DNA from: JAFKFI01 sp963795435
Lineage (GTDB): Bacteria; Pseudomonadota; Alphaproteobacteria; Acetobacterales; Acetobacteraceae
Direction of reading: 5' to 3'
Length of the DNA: 64,000 nt
Assembly (NCBI GenBank): GCA_963795435.1
Contig: CAWCHV010000007.1
Span: forward strand, 1,984,001-2,048,000
Shown here: positions 1 through 10,308 of the stretch, in pieces
Layout: each line of letters opens with the position of its first letter
Position numbering within the stretch: position 1 is the stretch's first letter
Translations under genes and position numbers: made by a program
The notes under the pieces: model-generated
The model's database searches: none
What the model was told of the DNA's origin: nothing
The model's input: only the letters and a program-made list of their open reading frames with translations

Positions 1-3
1 CTC

Positions 4-22
4 CATCGGAGGTCCTCCGATG
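4..22. repeat. perfect 9-bp inverted repeat at window edge
   Basis: CATCGGAGG, one T, then CCTCCGATG form a perfect hairpin 65 bases beyond the stop of the minus-strand cold-shock gene. It has no T-run on either side, so it could be a factor-assisted terminator or part of a feature cut off by the window edge. Confidence 0.4.
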
Positions 23-86
23 AGGCAGGATACGGAATGCGATGGTCGTTGAACCGTCATTGCCTGACGGATCCGCGCGAAAGGGC

Positions 87-290
87 TCAGGCGAGCTTCA
101 GGTTCGTCGCGGCGGCCTTGCCCCGCTCCATCGCGACCTCATAGCTGACCTTCTGGCCTTCGTTCAGGCCGCGCAGACCGGCCGCCTGGACCGCGGTGAT
201 GTGAACGAACACGTCCTTGCCGCCGTCCTGCGGCATGATGAAGCCGAAACCCTTGGTGGTGTTGAACCACTTGACCGTGCCGATAGCCAT
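87..290 (-). CDS. cspA: cold-shock protein, CspA family
   Basis: This encodes a 67-residue single-domain cold-shock protein, a cytoplasmic single-stranded nucleic-acid binder that acts as an RNA chaperone. Both RNA-binding motifs are present: RNP1 as KGFGFI (residues 13-18) and RNP2 as VFVHI (around 27-31). The length is normal for the family (65-70). The ATG at 290 is chosen because the cold-shock domain begins directly with MAIGTVKWF; in-frame sequence further upstream has no family similarity. A purine-rich stretch, GAGAGAG, lies upstream of it. About 245 bases without a gene lie upstream, which would allow the long 5' leader common in cold-shock mRNAs. The specific paralogue (CspA, CspD or other) cannot be decided here. 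Confidence 0.95.
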   Translation of the reverse strand: MAIGTVKWFNTTKGFGFIMPQDGGKDVFVHITAVQAAGLRGLNEGQKVSYEVAMERGKAAATNLKLA

Positions 291-606
291 TGTCGAGTCA
301 CTCTCTCCGTCGTGGCCCCGCGCGGAATGGCGCGGAGCGATAGACAACCGGGCCTTTTGGACGTCTTGAGGGCACCCGATCAGACGGAGCGCAGCAAGGC
401 AAGCCAAAATGCGATTGCAAGGCCTAGTTGGCACATAAAGGGCCAGGCCTGTCAATTACATGGCGAGGCCCCACGAGGCGGAAAACGCCGTGCAAATTGC
501 ACCGTGACGATCGACGGTGACAAAAAAGGGGCGACAAAAAAAGGGGCGAGCCTCACGGCCCGCCCCCGTTCCGTCTCCGAGCAGATCGGCCCGGGTGAGC
601 GGCCGA
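291..606. other. intergenic region between cspA and groEL
   Basis: These 316 bases hold the leader and promoter zone of the cold-shock gene (minus strand) and the terminator of groEL (see 536-567). A 14-15 base segment, GACAAAAAAGGGGC, occurs twice in tandem around 519-547, so the T-rich tail of the terminator is duplicated. I see no further gene: reading frames across it on either strand lack family similarity. Confidence 0.6.
536..567 (-). terminator. rho-independent terminator of groES-groEL
   Basis: On the minus strand, 40 bases after the groEL stop, a GGGGCG/CGCCCC stem (arms 561-566 and 543-548) is followed by seven T residues. A second GGGGC-T6 copy follows at once. Position and shape fit an intrinsic terminator for the operon. 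Confidence 0.75.
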
Positions 607-2255
<1,649 letters not shown>

Positions 2256-2301
2256 GTGCTTCTTATCCTTTGTCTGCATCGGGTTTGAGCGCGGAAGGGG
2301 C

Positions 2302-2616
2302 TCAGGCGGCCTTCTTCTTGGCCACGCCGCCCTCGATGATGCCCATGATGTCGCTCTCCTTCATGATCAGGAGCTCCTCGCCATCGAGCTTCACCTCGGT
2401 GCCCGACCACTTGCCGAACAGGATGCGGTCGCCGGCCTTGACGTCGAGCGGCACGATCTGGCCCTGCTCGTCGCGCGCACCGGGGCCGACGGCGATGACC
2501 TCGCCCTCCATCGGCTTTTCCTTGGCGGTGTCGGGGATGATGATGCCGCCCGCGGTCTTCTCCTCGGCGTCGAGCCGACGGACCACGACCCGGTCATGCA
2601 GGGGACGGAACTTCAT
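2302..2616 (-). CDS. groES: GroES co-chaperonin
   Basis: This 104-residue protein is the heptameric lid of the GroEL chamber. The family start MKFRPLHDRVVVRR and the mobile-loop region around EEKTAGGIIIPD are visible, as is the C-terminal DIMGIIEG. The length is slightly above the usual 95-97 because of a lysine- and alanine-rich tail (AKKKAA). The ATG at 2616 is preceded by a good ribosome-binding site, AGGAG, eight bases upstream. It is the first gene of the groES-groEL operon, and two CIRCE boxes with a promoter lie upstream, so HrcA repression released on heat shock is expected from known CIRCE biology. Confidence 0.97.
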   Translation of the reverse strand: MKFRPLHDRVVVRRLDAEEKTAGGIIIPDTAKEKPMEGEVIAVGPGARDEQGQIVPLDVKAGDRILFGKWSGTEVKLDGEELLIMKESDIMGIIEGGVAKKKAA

Positions 2617-2711
2617 ACGGATCGCTCCTGAGTGATGCCAGTGATCGAGTGATGCCAACCGATTGATCGCCAGCGGCGGCGGGACCCGAATTCGGCATCC
2701 CGCGCGTCCGT

Positions 2712-2738
2712 TTGGCACTCCCCCCTCGGGAGTGCCAG
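2712..2738 (-). promoter_or_regulatory. CIRCE operator 1 (HrcA site)
   Basis: TTGGCACTC, nine bases, then GAGTGCCAG matches the CIRCE consensus (TTAGCACTC-N9-GAGTGCTAA) closely. It sits just downstream of the predicted -10 element, so it would cover the transcription start. Confidence 0.9.
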
Positions 2739-2739
2739 C

Positions 2740-2768
2740 GATCTAGGCGAACCCCGATCCGGAGTCAA
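2740..2768 (-). promoter_or_regulatory. sigma70-type promoter of groES-groEL
   Basis: On the minus strand, TTGACT (2768-2763), a 17-base spacer and TAGATC (2745-2740) form a plausible -35/-10 pair placed between the two CIRCE boxes. This is a prediction from consensus only; a sigma32 element could overlap it. Confidence 0.6.
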
Positions 2769-2775
2769 GGGTCCG

Positions 2776-2802
2776 GCAGCACTCCCGGACGAAGAGTGCC
2801 AA
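2776..2802 (-). promoter_or_regulatory. CIRCE operator 2, imperfect
   Basis: GCAGCACTC, nine bases, then GAGTGCCAA is a second CIRCE-like box. The right arm is near consensus and the left arm pairs with it at six of nine positions. It lies just upstream of the -35 element, 37 bases from the first box. Confidence 0.7.
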
Positions 2803-2937
2803 CCATCTGATATCTTTAACTTTTCTGTTGAATACTGAGCTCCCTTCCGTGGCATCATCGCGCAACCGCGGGGGAATCGCGGGTTTGTTTCCCGTGCAGC
2901 GGACCGCTGCCGGGAGTGACACGGAGGCCATCGAGCC

Positions 2938-3200
2938 ATGACCATCGCGTTGCAGATCAAGGACTACCGCCTGACCACCGCCGAGATCCTGTATCGGCTG
3001 CCGGACCACCCGGACCTTCTGCAGAGCTACATCTGGCAGGATCTCGATATCGCGCCGCGCTTCCCGGTGCTCCACAAATTCCTCGGCTTCTGGCAGCGCG
3101 AGCTGGACGGCAAGCTGCACTCGGTTCGCGTCGGCTTCGGCGAGCCTCGTCAAGCCGGCGCAGTTCCGCACGCCCGGCGCGTTCATCCAGTCTGCACTGA
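2938..3200 (+). CDS. usg: Usg family protein, with two +1 frameshifts
   Basis: Usg is a small conserved alphaproteobacterial protein of unclear function, first named for a gene near trpF. The first 66 residues match well: LTTAEILYRLPDHPDLLQ, then YIWQDLDIAPRFP, then FWQRELDGKLHSVRV. After about residue 70 the frame breaks. Ignoring one C of the CC at 3145-3146 gives LVKPAQFRTPGAF, and ignoring one C of the CC at 3187-3188 gives ISLH and a stop at 3200, the normal Usg ending, for about 86 residues. As written, the frame would run on past 3390 in unrelated sequence. The ATG at 2938 follows an ACGGAGG ribosome-binding site. The gene is divergent from groES. Confidence 0.82.
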
Positions 3201-3224
3201 GACGCGGCTCAGGCGCGCATCGGC

Positions 3225-3911
3225 TCAGGCGACATCGGCACCGGCGCGCGCGGTGCGCCGGTCGCGCAGCAGGACCAGACCGAGGACCACGGAGACCGTG
3301 AACAGGCCGACCGCGACCGCCACCTGCACTCGTTCCGAGACACGCACCCCTCCCCCGAGCAGCGCGAACACGAGGGTCTGCGGCAAGTAGCCGAGGACCG
3401 ATGCGGCCAGAAATGGCCCGACCGGCAGCGTGGATACGCCAGCCAGCAGATTGAGCACGACATTGCTGCCGACCGGGAGGAGCCGCAGCGTCAGGGTCGC
3501 GCGAAACGGGCGCGCCGCCAGAAACCCGTCCAGCCGTCGCAGCCGCCCCCTACGCCGAGCGGCCCGATCCTTGGCAAGGAACCGCGCCCAGGCGAAATTG
3601 GCGAGGCAGCCCAGCCCCTGCCCGAGCAGGGCCAGCGCGATGCCGCCCCAGAGGCCGAACGCATAACCCCCCGCGAACGCGGCAAGCTGACGCGGCAGTC
3701 CCACGGCGCAGACCGCCGCCGCGATGAGCACGAACAGCGCTTCGCCGCTCAGTCCGTGTCCGGCGACGAACCGGTCGATCAGGGACGGGTCGAACCGATG
3801 CGGGAGCGAGCGCAGGGCGATCCCGGCGGCCAGCAATCCGGCGAGCAAGAGGGTCGGCCTGAGCGCGACCCGCCATGCGGCGTCGGGCTGACGGTCCACC
3901 GCGCCGCTCAA
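3225..3911 (-). CDS. TVP38/TMEM64 family membrane protein
   Basis: This 228-residue inner-membrane protein belongs to the TVP38/TMEM64 (SNARE-associated/VTT) family, related to DedA proteins and linked to lipid handling. Hydrophobic segments are visible near residues 17-32, 55-75, 80-105 and 190-215. The signature is recognisable in FAGGYAFGLWGG (around 79-90) and RLLPVGSNVVLNLLAG (around 143-158). The start appears to be TTG at 3911, overlapping the stop of the upstream glycosyltransferase (TTGA), with GAGGGA seven bases before it; a GTG at 3899 is the alternative, and there is no ATG near the N-terminus. The overlap implies coupling with the glycosyltransferase. Confidence 0.85.
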   Translation of the reverse strand: MSGAVDRQPDAAWRVALRPTLLLAGLLAAGIALRSLPHRFDPSLIDRFVAGHGLSGEALFVLIAAAVCAVGLPRQLAAFAGGYAFGLWGGIALALLGQGLGCLANFAWARFLAKDRAARRRGRLRRLDGFLAARPFRATLTLRLLPVGSNVVLNLLAGVSTLPVGPFLAASVLGYLPQTLVFALLGGGVRVSERVQVAVAVGLFTVSVVLGLVLLRDRRTARAGADVA

Positions 3912-4693
3912 GGAGACGATCCCTCGGAATCCTCGATCTCCGGGCGGCTCCAGCGGCGCTGCAACCAGAGCAGCCCGACAAGGTCGAAAATCCCCACCCC
4001 GAGCCGGCCCAGCGTGCCGTAATTCGACCGGCCACGCTGGCGCGCGCGGTGGTTCACCGGCACGGAGACGACCCGTCCGCCGGCCCGCAGGAACAGCGCC
4101 GGAAGGAAGCGATGCATGTGATCGAAATGCGGCAGGTCGAGGAAGGCGTCGCGGCGGAATACCTTCAATCCACAGCCGGTATCCGGCGTGCCGTCGGCCA
4201 GCAGCCGGGCCCGGACCGCATTGGCGATGCTCGACGTAAGCCGCTTCACCGCCCCGTCCCGCCGACGAACGCGGTGTCCGGCCACCAGCACCAGACCCGG
4301 CGCGTCGGCGTCGCGGGCAAATGCCTCCTCCAACAGCGCCGGAATGTCCGCGGGATCATTCTGGCCATCCCCGTCCAGGGTGGCGATCCAGCGTCCCGCC
4401 GCCTGCCGCACCCCGGTGACGATCGCGGCACTCTGCCCGCAACCCCGCCGGTGGCGCAGCCAGCGCAGCGGCGCGCCGGCCTGCGCCGCCTCGCGCAGCC
4501 GGGCCGGGGTTTCGTCCAGGCTGCCATCGTCGACATACAGGATCTCGTAATCCCGCCCCACGAGCGCGGCCCGGATCTCGGCGATCAGCGGCAGGATGTT
4601 CGGACCCTCGTTGCGAACGGGGACGACGACCGAGAGGAGTGGCGCGAACTCCGGTTCACGCGCGCGTCCCGCGGGCTGGACGAACTCTGGCAT
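3908..4693 (-). CDS. family 2 glycosyltransferase, dolichyl-phosphate mannose synthase-like
   Basis: This 261-residue GT-A enzyme likely transfers a sugar from a nucleotide sugar to a polyprenyl phosphate on the inner face of the membrane. The N-terminal SVVVPVRNE and ILYVDDGSLDETP are typical, TLDGDGQNDPADIP carries the metal-binding DxD-like motif, and the acceptor-site region includes SNYG. A weak hydrophobic segment (VGIFDLVGLLWLQ) ends the protein. The ATG at 4693 is chosen because it lies shortly before the catalytic domain; an in-frame start at 4744 is possible. It overlaps the downstream TVP38-like gene by four bases. The true substrate is not visible. Confidence 0.88.
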   Translation of the reverse strand: MPEFVQPAGRAREPEFAPLLSVVVPVRNEGPNILPLIAEIRAALVGRDYEILYVDDGSLDETPARLREAAQAGAPLRWLRHRRGCGQSAAIVTGVRQAAGRWIATLDGDGQNDPADIPALLEEAFARDADAPGLVLVAGHRVRRRDGAVKRLTSSIANAVRARLLADGTPDTGCGLKVFRRDAFLDLPHFDHMHRFLPALFLRAGGRVVSVPVNHRARQRGRSNYGTLGRLGVGIFDLVGLLWLQRRWSRPEIEDSEGSSP

Positions 4694-4752
4694 GGCGGCC
4701 GGTGGGTAGCACCACGGCGCCGGCAAGGCGACCCCCGCCCGCACGCGCCTCG

Positions 4753-4938
4753 GTGGACGCGAACCGGTGCACTGGCGCCTGCATTACCGCTTATATCGCA
4801 TTCCTGCTGGCGTTCGGCGGCGTCCCGGAAACCGCGGCCGCCGCCCATTTGGTCATGGCGACGCTGATCGGCGGGGTGTTCTCCTTGACGGCGATCGGCG
4901 CCCCTGCGCGCGGCACGGATTCGGTCCCACAACGCTGA
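4753..4938 (+). other. possible short membrane-protein frame or gene remnant
   Basis: Between two divergent genes, a GTG-initiated frame of 61 codons contains a hydrophobic stretch (TAYIAFLLAFGGVPETAAAA, then a second helix around VMATLIGGVFSLTAI). It could be a small membrane protein or the tail of a lost transporter gene. I do not recognise a family and there is no clear ribosome-binding site, so this is weak. Confidence 0.2.
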
Positions 4939-5013
4939 GAAAGCGCCGAAGCCGAGAGCTCAGCGCCGAATGAGCCCTAGCCCGGCGCAATGCGCGTGAT
5001 AGGATGCAATCCA

Positions 5014-6117
5014 ATGCCATTCGATGTGCGTGATTTTCCGGACGCGCCGCCCGAGGAACGGGCGGCGACCCGTGCCAACCGGCGGCTCGTGGCCGGCTGG
5101 CTGTTTACGGTCTGCGCCATGATCCTGGTGATGATCGGGCTCGGCGGCGCCACGCGGCTGACCGGCTCGGGCCTCTCCATCATGGAGTGGGCGCCGCTCA
5201 GCGGCACGCTGCCGCCGATGAGCGACGCCGAATGGCACCGGCTGTTCGGGCTCTACCAGCAAATCCCGCAATACATGCTGCTGAACGATCACATCGGCCT
5301 CGCGGGGTTCAAGCACATCTTCTGGCTGGAGTGGGTCCACCGGCTCTGGGGACGCATGATCGGTCTCGCGTTCCTCATCCCGCTGGTCTGGTTCTGGGTG
5401 ACGCATCGCATCGAGCGGCGTCTGCGGCCGCGCCTCGCCATGATCTTCCTGCTTGGCGGACTGCAAGGCGCGGTGGGCTGGTTCATGGTGGCTTCCGGAT
5501 TCTTTCCGGATACCACCCGGGTCGAGCCCTACCGGCTCGTCGTGCATCTCGTGCTGGCGTTGGCGCTCTACGCGGCGATCCTGTGGACCGGACTTTCGGT
5601 GCTGCGTCCCCTCGCCCAACGCGGCGCGGGCAGCCGGCCGACCCGCGCATTGGTCCGCGCGTCCTGCGTGCTGGTCGGGCTCACCATCGTCGCGGGCGGC
5701 TTCGTCGCCGGCACCCATGCGGGCTTCGACTACAACACGTTTCCCCTGATGGACGGCCGGGTGATCCCGGAGGGCTACGCGCGGTTGCGACCGGTGCTGC
5801 TGAACCTGGTCGAGAACATTGCCGCCGTACAGTTCGATCACCGCCTGCTGGCGACGCTGACCGGCCTCGTGACCTTGGCGGCGGTGGCGACCGGGTTGCT
5901 ATCCGCGCCGCGCCCCGGCGTGGGGCGGGTGCTGCTGGCGCTGGGCGCGACGGTGGCCGTGCAATACGCGCTGGGCGTGGCGACGCTGCTGGCCGTGGTT
6001 CCCGTGGATTTGGCCGTGGCCCACCAGACGACCGCCGTGCTGCTCCTCACCGCCGCGCTCTGCGCGCTCCATGCCATGCGCGAGGCCCCGCCGCTGCCGC
6101 CACCGGCCGCCCCGTGA
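5014..6117 (+). CDS. ctaA: haem A synthase, COX15/CtaA
   Basis: CtaA oxidises the C8 methyl of haem O to a formyl group, giving haem A for aa3-type cytochrome oxidase. The 367-residue protein has about eight membrane helices. Family features are clear: GGATRLTGSGLSI near the first helix, FKHIFWLEWVHRLWGR with haem-ligand histidines, QGAVGWFMVASG, and a second half repeating the pattern with GGFVAGTHAGFDYNTFPLM, QFDHRLLA and VAHQTTAVLLL. The ATG at 5014 has AGGA nine bases upstream; an in-frame ATG at 4990 would add eight residues. The stop overlaps the next gene's GTG. No other oxidase assembly gene lies in the window. Confidence 0.95.
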   Translation: MPFDVRDFPDAPPEERAATRANRRLVAGWLFTVCAMILVMIGLGGATRLTGSGLSIMEWAPLSGTLPPMSDAEWHRLFGLYQQIPQYMLLNDHIGLAGFKHIFWLEWVHRLWGRMIGLAFLIPLVWFWVTHRIERRLRPRLAMIFLLGGLQGAVGWFMVASGFFPDTTRVEPYRLVVHLVLALALYAAILWTGLSVLRPLAQRGAGSRPTRALVRASCVLVGLTIVAGGFVAGTHAGFDYNTFPLMDGRVIPEGYARLRPVLLNLVENIAAVQFDHRLLATLTGLVTLAAVATGLLSAPRPGVGRVLLALGATVAVQYALGVATLLAVVPVDLAVAHQTTAVLLLTAALCALHAMREAPPLPPPAAP

Positions 6118-8403
6118 CCGTGTTCCCCGCGCGCCCGGCCGTCGCCCTCGAGGTCGTGCTGGACGCGCTCCCGGTCGGCATCGCCGTGTTCGACGCGAGG
6201 CAGCGGCTGGTCCGAGCCAATCCGGCCTTCGGCGCGGCGATCGACCTGCCACCCTCCAGCCTCCCCGCCGGCATTCCCCTCGAGACGGTGCTGCGGGCGG
6301 CGGCCTATCGGGGATTGCTCGGGTCGGGCGATCCCGAGACGCAGGTGCGGGCCGCGCTGGAGTGCGACCGCACGCGAGCCGGCTACGTGCGGCAGCGCTA
6401 TCCCGACTGCCGCAGCTACGACTTCCACACCGTGCCGCTGCCGGATGGCGGATTCGCGCTGTGCGCCATCGAGACGACGACGCTGATCGCGGCGCACGAC
6501 GACGCGGCCGGGGCCGTGGCCCGGATCATCATGTCGCTGGCCACTGTGCGGACCGGGCTGGCGACCTTCGCGCCAGACCGGACGTTGCTGCTGCACAACC
6601 CCCGTTTCGCCGACCTGCTCGGGCTGCCGATGGGCAGGCTGCGGTCGGGCCTCGCGTTTTCGGACCTGCTCGACCACATGCATGGGAGGCACGAATACGC
6701 CGATGCCGCGGGGGAGGCGTTCGTGGCGACCCAGGCCAGCATGGACCGGACTCGCCGGTCGACCATGCGGCGGGCGCGCCCCAACGGCCAAGTGACCGAC
6801 ATCGCCTCCGATCCGCTGCCCGATGGCGGCTGGACGATGAGCGTCGTCGACATCAGCCAGCTGGCAAGGGCCGAGGACGAGGCGGTGCGTCGCGCCGCGA
6901 TGCTGGACAGCATTCTGGACAACATTCCGCACGGCGTCTGTGTTTACGGCCCGCACCGGCGGGTGACGATGTTCAATCCCGCGTACATCGAGGTCATGCA
7001 GGGCGCGCCGCTGGCCGTCGGCGACCATCTCGAAGAGATCATCCGGCGACGCGCCGATGCCGGCGAGTACGGGCCGGGCCAGCCGGACGAGGTCTTCGCC
7101 CGGCAGATGGCACACGATATCAGCCGCCCGCAGGTGCGCCGCCGGCGGCGGCCGAACGGCACCGCGGTGGATGTGCGGACCGCGCCGCTGCCCGACGGCG
7201 GCCATATCAGCGTCGTGACCGACATCACGCCCCTCACCGACGCGGAGAACGAACTGCTGCGGCGGGCCGCCGACATGGACGTGATGCTGGCCAACATCCG
7301 GCACGGCATCACGCTGTTCGACGCGGATAGCCGGCTGGTCGCCGCCAACCGCATGGCGAGCGAGCTGCTGGACCTGCCGCCCGAGACGCTGACGCCGGGC
7401 CATAGCGAGCAACAGATCCTCGACAGTCTCGCGGCGACGGGCGAGTTCGGCGAGGGCGCGGCGGCCGAGGCGTTCATACGGCGCCGGCTGGGCGCCATTC
7501 GAGCCGGAAAACCGGCGCTGTACCGACGGCCCACCGGCGCCGGCCGCGTCATCGAGGTGCGATCCGATCCGGCGCCGGATGGCGGCACGGTGCTGACCTA
7601 TACGGACGTGACCGAACTCGGAGGCGACACAGCGGGAGCTTCGCCGGGCCAAGGAGGCCGCCGAGGCGGCCAACCAGGCCAAGTCGCGCTTCCTCGCCAC
7701 CATGAGCCACGAGCTGCGCACGCCGCTGAACGCCGTGATCGGCTTCTCGGAGGCCTTGCTGCGGCAGGGCGACACCAGCGAACCGGGACGTATCGCGGAA
7801 TTCGCGACCGCGATCCACGAGTCGGGGAGCCAGCTGCTCGGGCTCATCAACACGATCCTCGACGTGGCCCGGATCGAGGCCGGGCGGTTCGAGATGTCGG
7901 CGGACCGGATCGACCTCGCGCGCTTGGTGCGGACCTGCGCCCGGGCCTCGGCGTCGGCCTTCCAGGCGGGCGAGATCGCGCTCCGCCTCGACCTGCCGGA
8001 GCGGCTGCCCGAGCTGCGCGCCGACGAGCGCCGGCTGCAACAGGTCCTGGCGGGCCTGCTCTCGAATGCGGTGAAGTTCACGCCGGCAGGCGGGGAAGTG
8101 ACGGTCGGCGCCGTGCTCGACCCGAGCGGCGATCTTCTGCTGCACGTGACCGATACTGGGATCGGCATTCCGGCGGCGGATCTGGAGCGGGTGTTCGAGC
8201 CGTTCATCCAGCTCGATGCCAGCCTGTCGCGGCGCTTTCAGGGCGCCGGTCTCGGCCTATATGTGGCCCGGGCCCTGGTGGAGGCGCATGGCGGGCGGCT
8301 GCGGCTGCTGAGCGAGCCTGGCGCCGGCACGAGGGCCGAGATCGCCCTGCCGGGCTGGCGTCTCGACCGGGAAAAATCAAGCGTTGACGAGGATGTGGCA
8401 TGA
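6114..8403 (+). CDS. multi-PAS sensor histidine kinase, one +1 frameshift
   Basis: The product is a soluble-looking sensor kinase of about 762 residues with no transmembrane segment. Four PAS domains lie near residues 10-120, 140-250, 258-375 and 385-500; three of the four end in a PLPDGG-like motif. They are followed by a short coiled coil (RELRRAKEAAEAANQAK), the HisKA box SHELRTPLNAVIGFSE with His at about 532, and an HATPase domain with N box SNAVKFTP, G1 DTGIGIP and G2 GAGLGLY. The frame breaks at 7620-7621: dropping one G joins TDVTEL to EATQRELRR and the kinase core. There is no receiver domain and no response-regulator gene nearby. It starts at GTG 6114 inside the ctaA stop and overlaps tldD by four bases. 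Confidence 0.87.
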
Positions 8404-9854
8404 GTTCATCGGGGCTGACTCCGCTCGGCGTGACCGACGGCCTGTTCTTTGAGCGGGCCGAGGCGGCGCTGGATCGGGCGACGGCGGAGCGCACCGTCGG
8501 GACCGCGCTGGCCGGCGCCGAGGACGGGGAGCTCTTTCTCGAGTACCGAGAGAGCGAGCAGATCGGGCTGGATGACGGCCGGATCCGCAGCGCCGGCTTC
8601 GACACCGCCCTGGGCTTCGGGCTGCGCGCGGTGGCGGGCGAGGCGACCGGCTACGCTCACGCCGCCGAGCTGTCGGACGCCGCCTTGCAGCGCGCCGCGG
8701 CGAGCGTGGGCGCGGTGGCCGCCGGCCATTCGGGCAGCTTCGCCGAGCCGCCGAGGCTGACCAATTCCCGGCTCTATTCCGATGCCAACCCGCTCTCGGC
8801 GATGGAGTTCTCCGCGCGCACGGCGCTGCTCGCCGAGATTGACGCCTATGCGCGGGGCAAGGACCCGCGCGTGAAGCAGGTCATGGCGTCGCTGGCCGGC
8901 GAGTGGCAGGCGGTGCAGATCCTGCGCCCGGACGGCACGCGGGTCGCCGATCTGCGGCCGCTGGTCCGCCTCAACGTGTCGCTGGTGGTTGAGGCCGGCG
9001 GACGGCGCGAAACCGGCACCTACGGCACCGGCGGCCGCTTTGGCTACGACCGGATCACCGCGCCGGACATCTGGCGCGGCGCCGTGGACGAGGCGCTGCG
9101 CCAGGCGCTCGTCAACCTGGACAGCCGCCCGGCCCCGGCTGGGGAGATGGAGGTCGTGCTCGGCTCGGGCTGGCCCGGCATCCTGCTGCACGAGGCGATC
9201 GGTCATGGGCTGGAGGGCGATTTCAACCGCAAGAAGACCTCCGCCTTCGCCGGGCTGATGGGCCAGCAAATCGCCTCGCCGGGCGTGACGGTGGTCGACG
9301 ACGGCACGCTCACGGACCGGCGCGGCAGCCTGTCGGTCGATGACGAGGGCACGCCGACGAACCGGACCGTGCTGATCGAGGACGGGGTGCTGACCGGCTA
9401 CCTGCAGGACCGGCTGAATGCCCGGCTCATGGGCGTGCGGCCCACCGGCAACGGCCGGCGCCAATCCTTCGCCCACGCGCCGATGCCGCGCATGACCAAT
9501 ACCGTGATGCTGGCGGGCCCGCACAGCCCCGAGGAGATGATCCGCTCGGTGCGGCGCGGGCTGTACGCGGTGAATTTCGGCGGCGGGCAGGTGGATATCA
9601 CCTCGGGCAAGTTCGTCTTCTCGGCGAGCGAGGCGTACCTCATCGAGGACGGCAAGGTGACGGCCCCGGTGAAGGGCGCCACCCTGATCGGCAACGGACC
9701 GGACGCGCTGACGAAGGTCAGCATGGTCGGCAACGACATGGCGCTCGATCCCGGCATCGGCACCTGCGGCAAGAACGGGCAGGGCGTGCCCGTCGGAGTG
9801 GGCCAGCCCACGCTGAAGCTGGCGGGACTGACGGTCGGTGGCACCGCCGCCTGA
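8400..9854 (+). CDS. tldD: metalloprotease TldD
   Basis: TldD forms a heterodimeric zinc protease with TldE/PmbA that trims unfolded peptides and peptide natural products. The 484-residue length is normal. The catalytic HEAIGHGLEGD motif (HExxxH, around residue 265-275) is intact, and the C-terminal half shows YLQDRLNARLMG, RRQSFAHAPMPRMTNT and ISGKFVF-like family sequence. The ATG at 8400 overlaps the kinase stop. No pmbA partner is in the window. TldD/E proteases mature several ribosomal peptides in other bacteria; because the repeat protein at 10524 lies only 0.7 kb away, a link is worth a thought, but tldD is a widespread housekeeping gene. Confidence 0.95.
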   Translation: MSSSGLTPLGVTDGLFFERAEAALDRATAERTVGTALAGAEDGELFLEYRESEQIGLDDGRIRSAGFDTALGFGLRAVAGEATGYAHAAELSDAALQRAAASVGAVAAGHSGSFAEPPRLTNSRLYSDANPLSAMEFSARTALLAEIDAYARGKDPRVKQVMASLAGEWQAVQILRPDGTRVADLRPLVRLNVSLVVEAGGRRETGTYGTGGRFGYDRITAPDIWRGAVDEALRQALVNLDSRPAPAGEMEVVLGSGWPGILLHEAIGHGLEGDFNRKKTSAFAGLMGQQIASPGVTVVDDGTLTDRRGSLSVDDEGTPTNRTVLIEDGVLTGYLQDRLNARLMGVRPTGNGRRQSFAHAPMPRMTNTVMLAGPHSPEEMIRSVRRGLYAVNFGGGQVDITSGKFVFSASEAYLIEDGKVTAPVKGATLIGNGPDALTKVSMVGNDMALDPGIGTCGKNGQGVPVGVGQPTLKLAGLTVGGTAA

Positions 9855-10308
9855 CAGTTCCGCTATCCGCCCGGCCGAACCGGGCGAGGCCGAGGCGGTC
9901 CGGGATCTGGTCCAGCGCGCCTACGCGCCTTGGGTCCCGATCATCGGCCGACGCCCGGCGCCGATGGACGACGATTATGCGGGCCACATCACGGCAGGCG
10001 AGGTGTTCGTCCTGGCGATTGACGGCCTGATTACGGCTCTGGTGGTGCTGATTGCGCGACCGGATCATCTGTTGCTCGACAATGTAGCGGTTGAGCCTGG
10101 CCGCGCCGGACAAGGGCTGGGGCGGCGCATGATGCGGTTCGCCGAGGCGGAAGCCTTACGCAGGGGAGCGGTCGAGCTTCGCCTATTCACCCATGCGCGC
10201 ATGGTCCGGAACATAGATCTGTACAGGCGGTTGGGATTTGCGGAGACCCATCGCGCGTCTGTCGATGGCTTCGATCGCGTGTTCATGTCCAAGCCACTCG
10301 CCGCCTGA
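9838..10308 (+). CDS. GNAT family N-acetyltransferase
   Basis: This 156-residue protein has the GNAT fold, which transfers an acetyl group from acetyl-CoA to an amine. The region VAVEPGRAGQGLGRRMMRFAE contains the acetyl-CoA pyrophosphate loop (GQGLGRR), and YRRLGFAETHR near the C-terminus is the typical last helix and strand. The GTG at 9838 lies within the end of tldD, so the genes overlap by 17 bases and are probably co-transcribed. The substrate is unknown. Confidence 0.85.
   Translation: MAPPPDSSAIRPAEPGEAEAVRDLVQRAYAPWVPIIGRRPAPMDDDYAGHITAGEVFVLAIDGLITALVVLIARPDHLLLDNVAVEPGRAGQGLGRRMMRFAEAEALRRGAVELRLFTHARMVRNIDLYRRLGFAETHRASVDGFDRVFMSKPLAA

Noticed and set aside
5838..8207. Reverse frame of 789 codons opposite the kinase
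   Set aside because: Arg/His-rich shadow typical of high-GC coding DNA, no family similarity.
5187..8387. Single open frame of 1066 codons across ctaA and the kinase
   Set aside because: Its first third is a shadow of ctaA in another frame; only the part from 6114 carries PAS and kinase homology.
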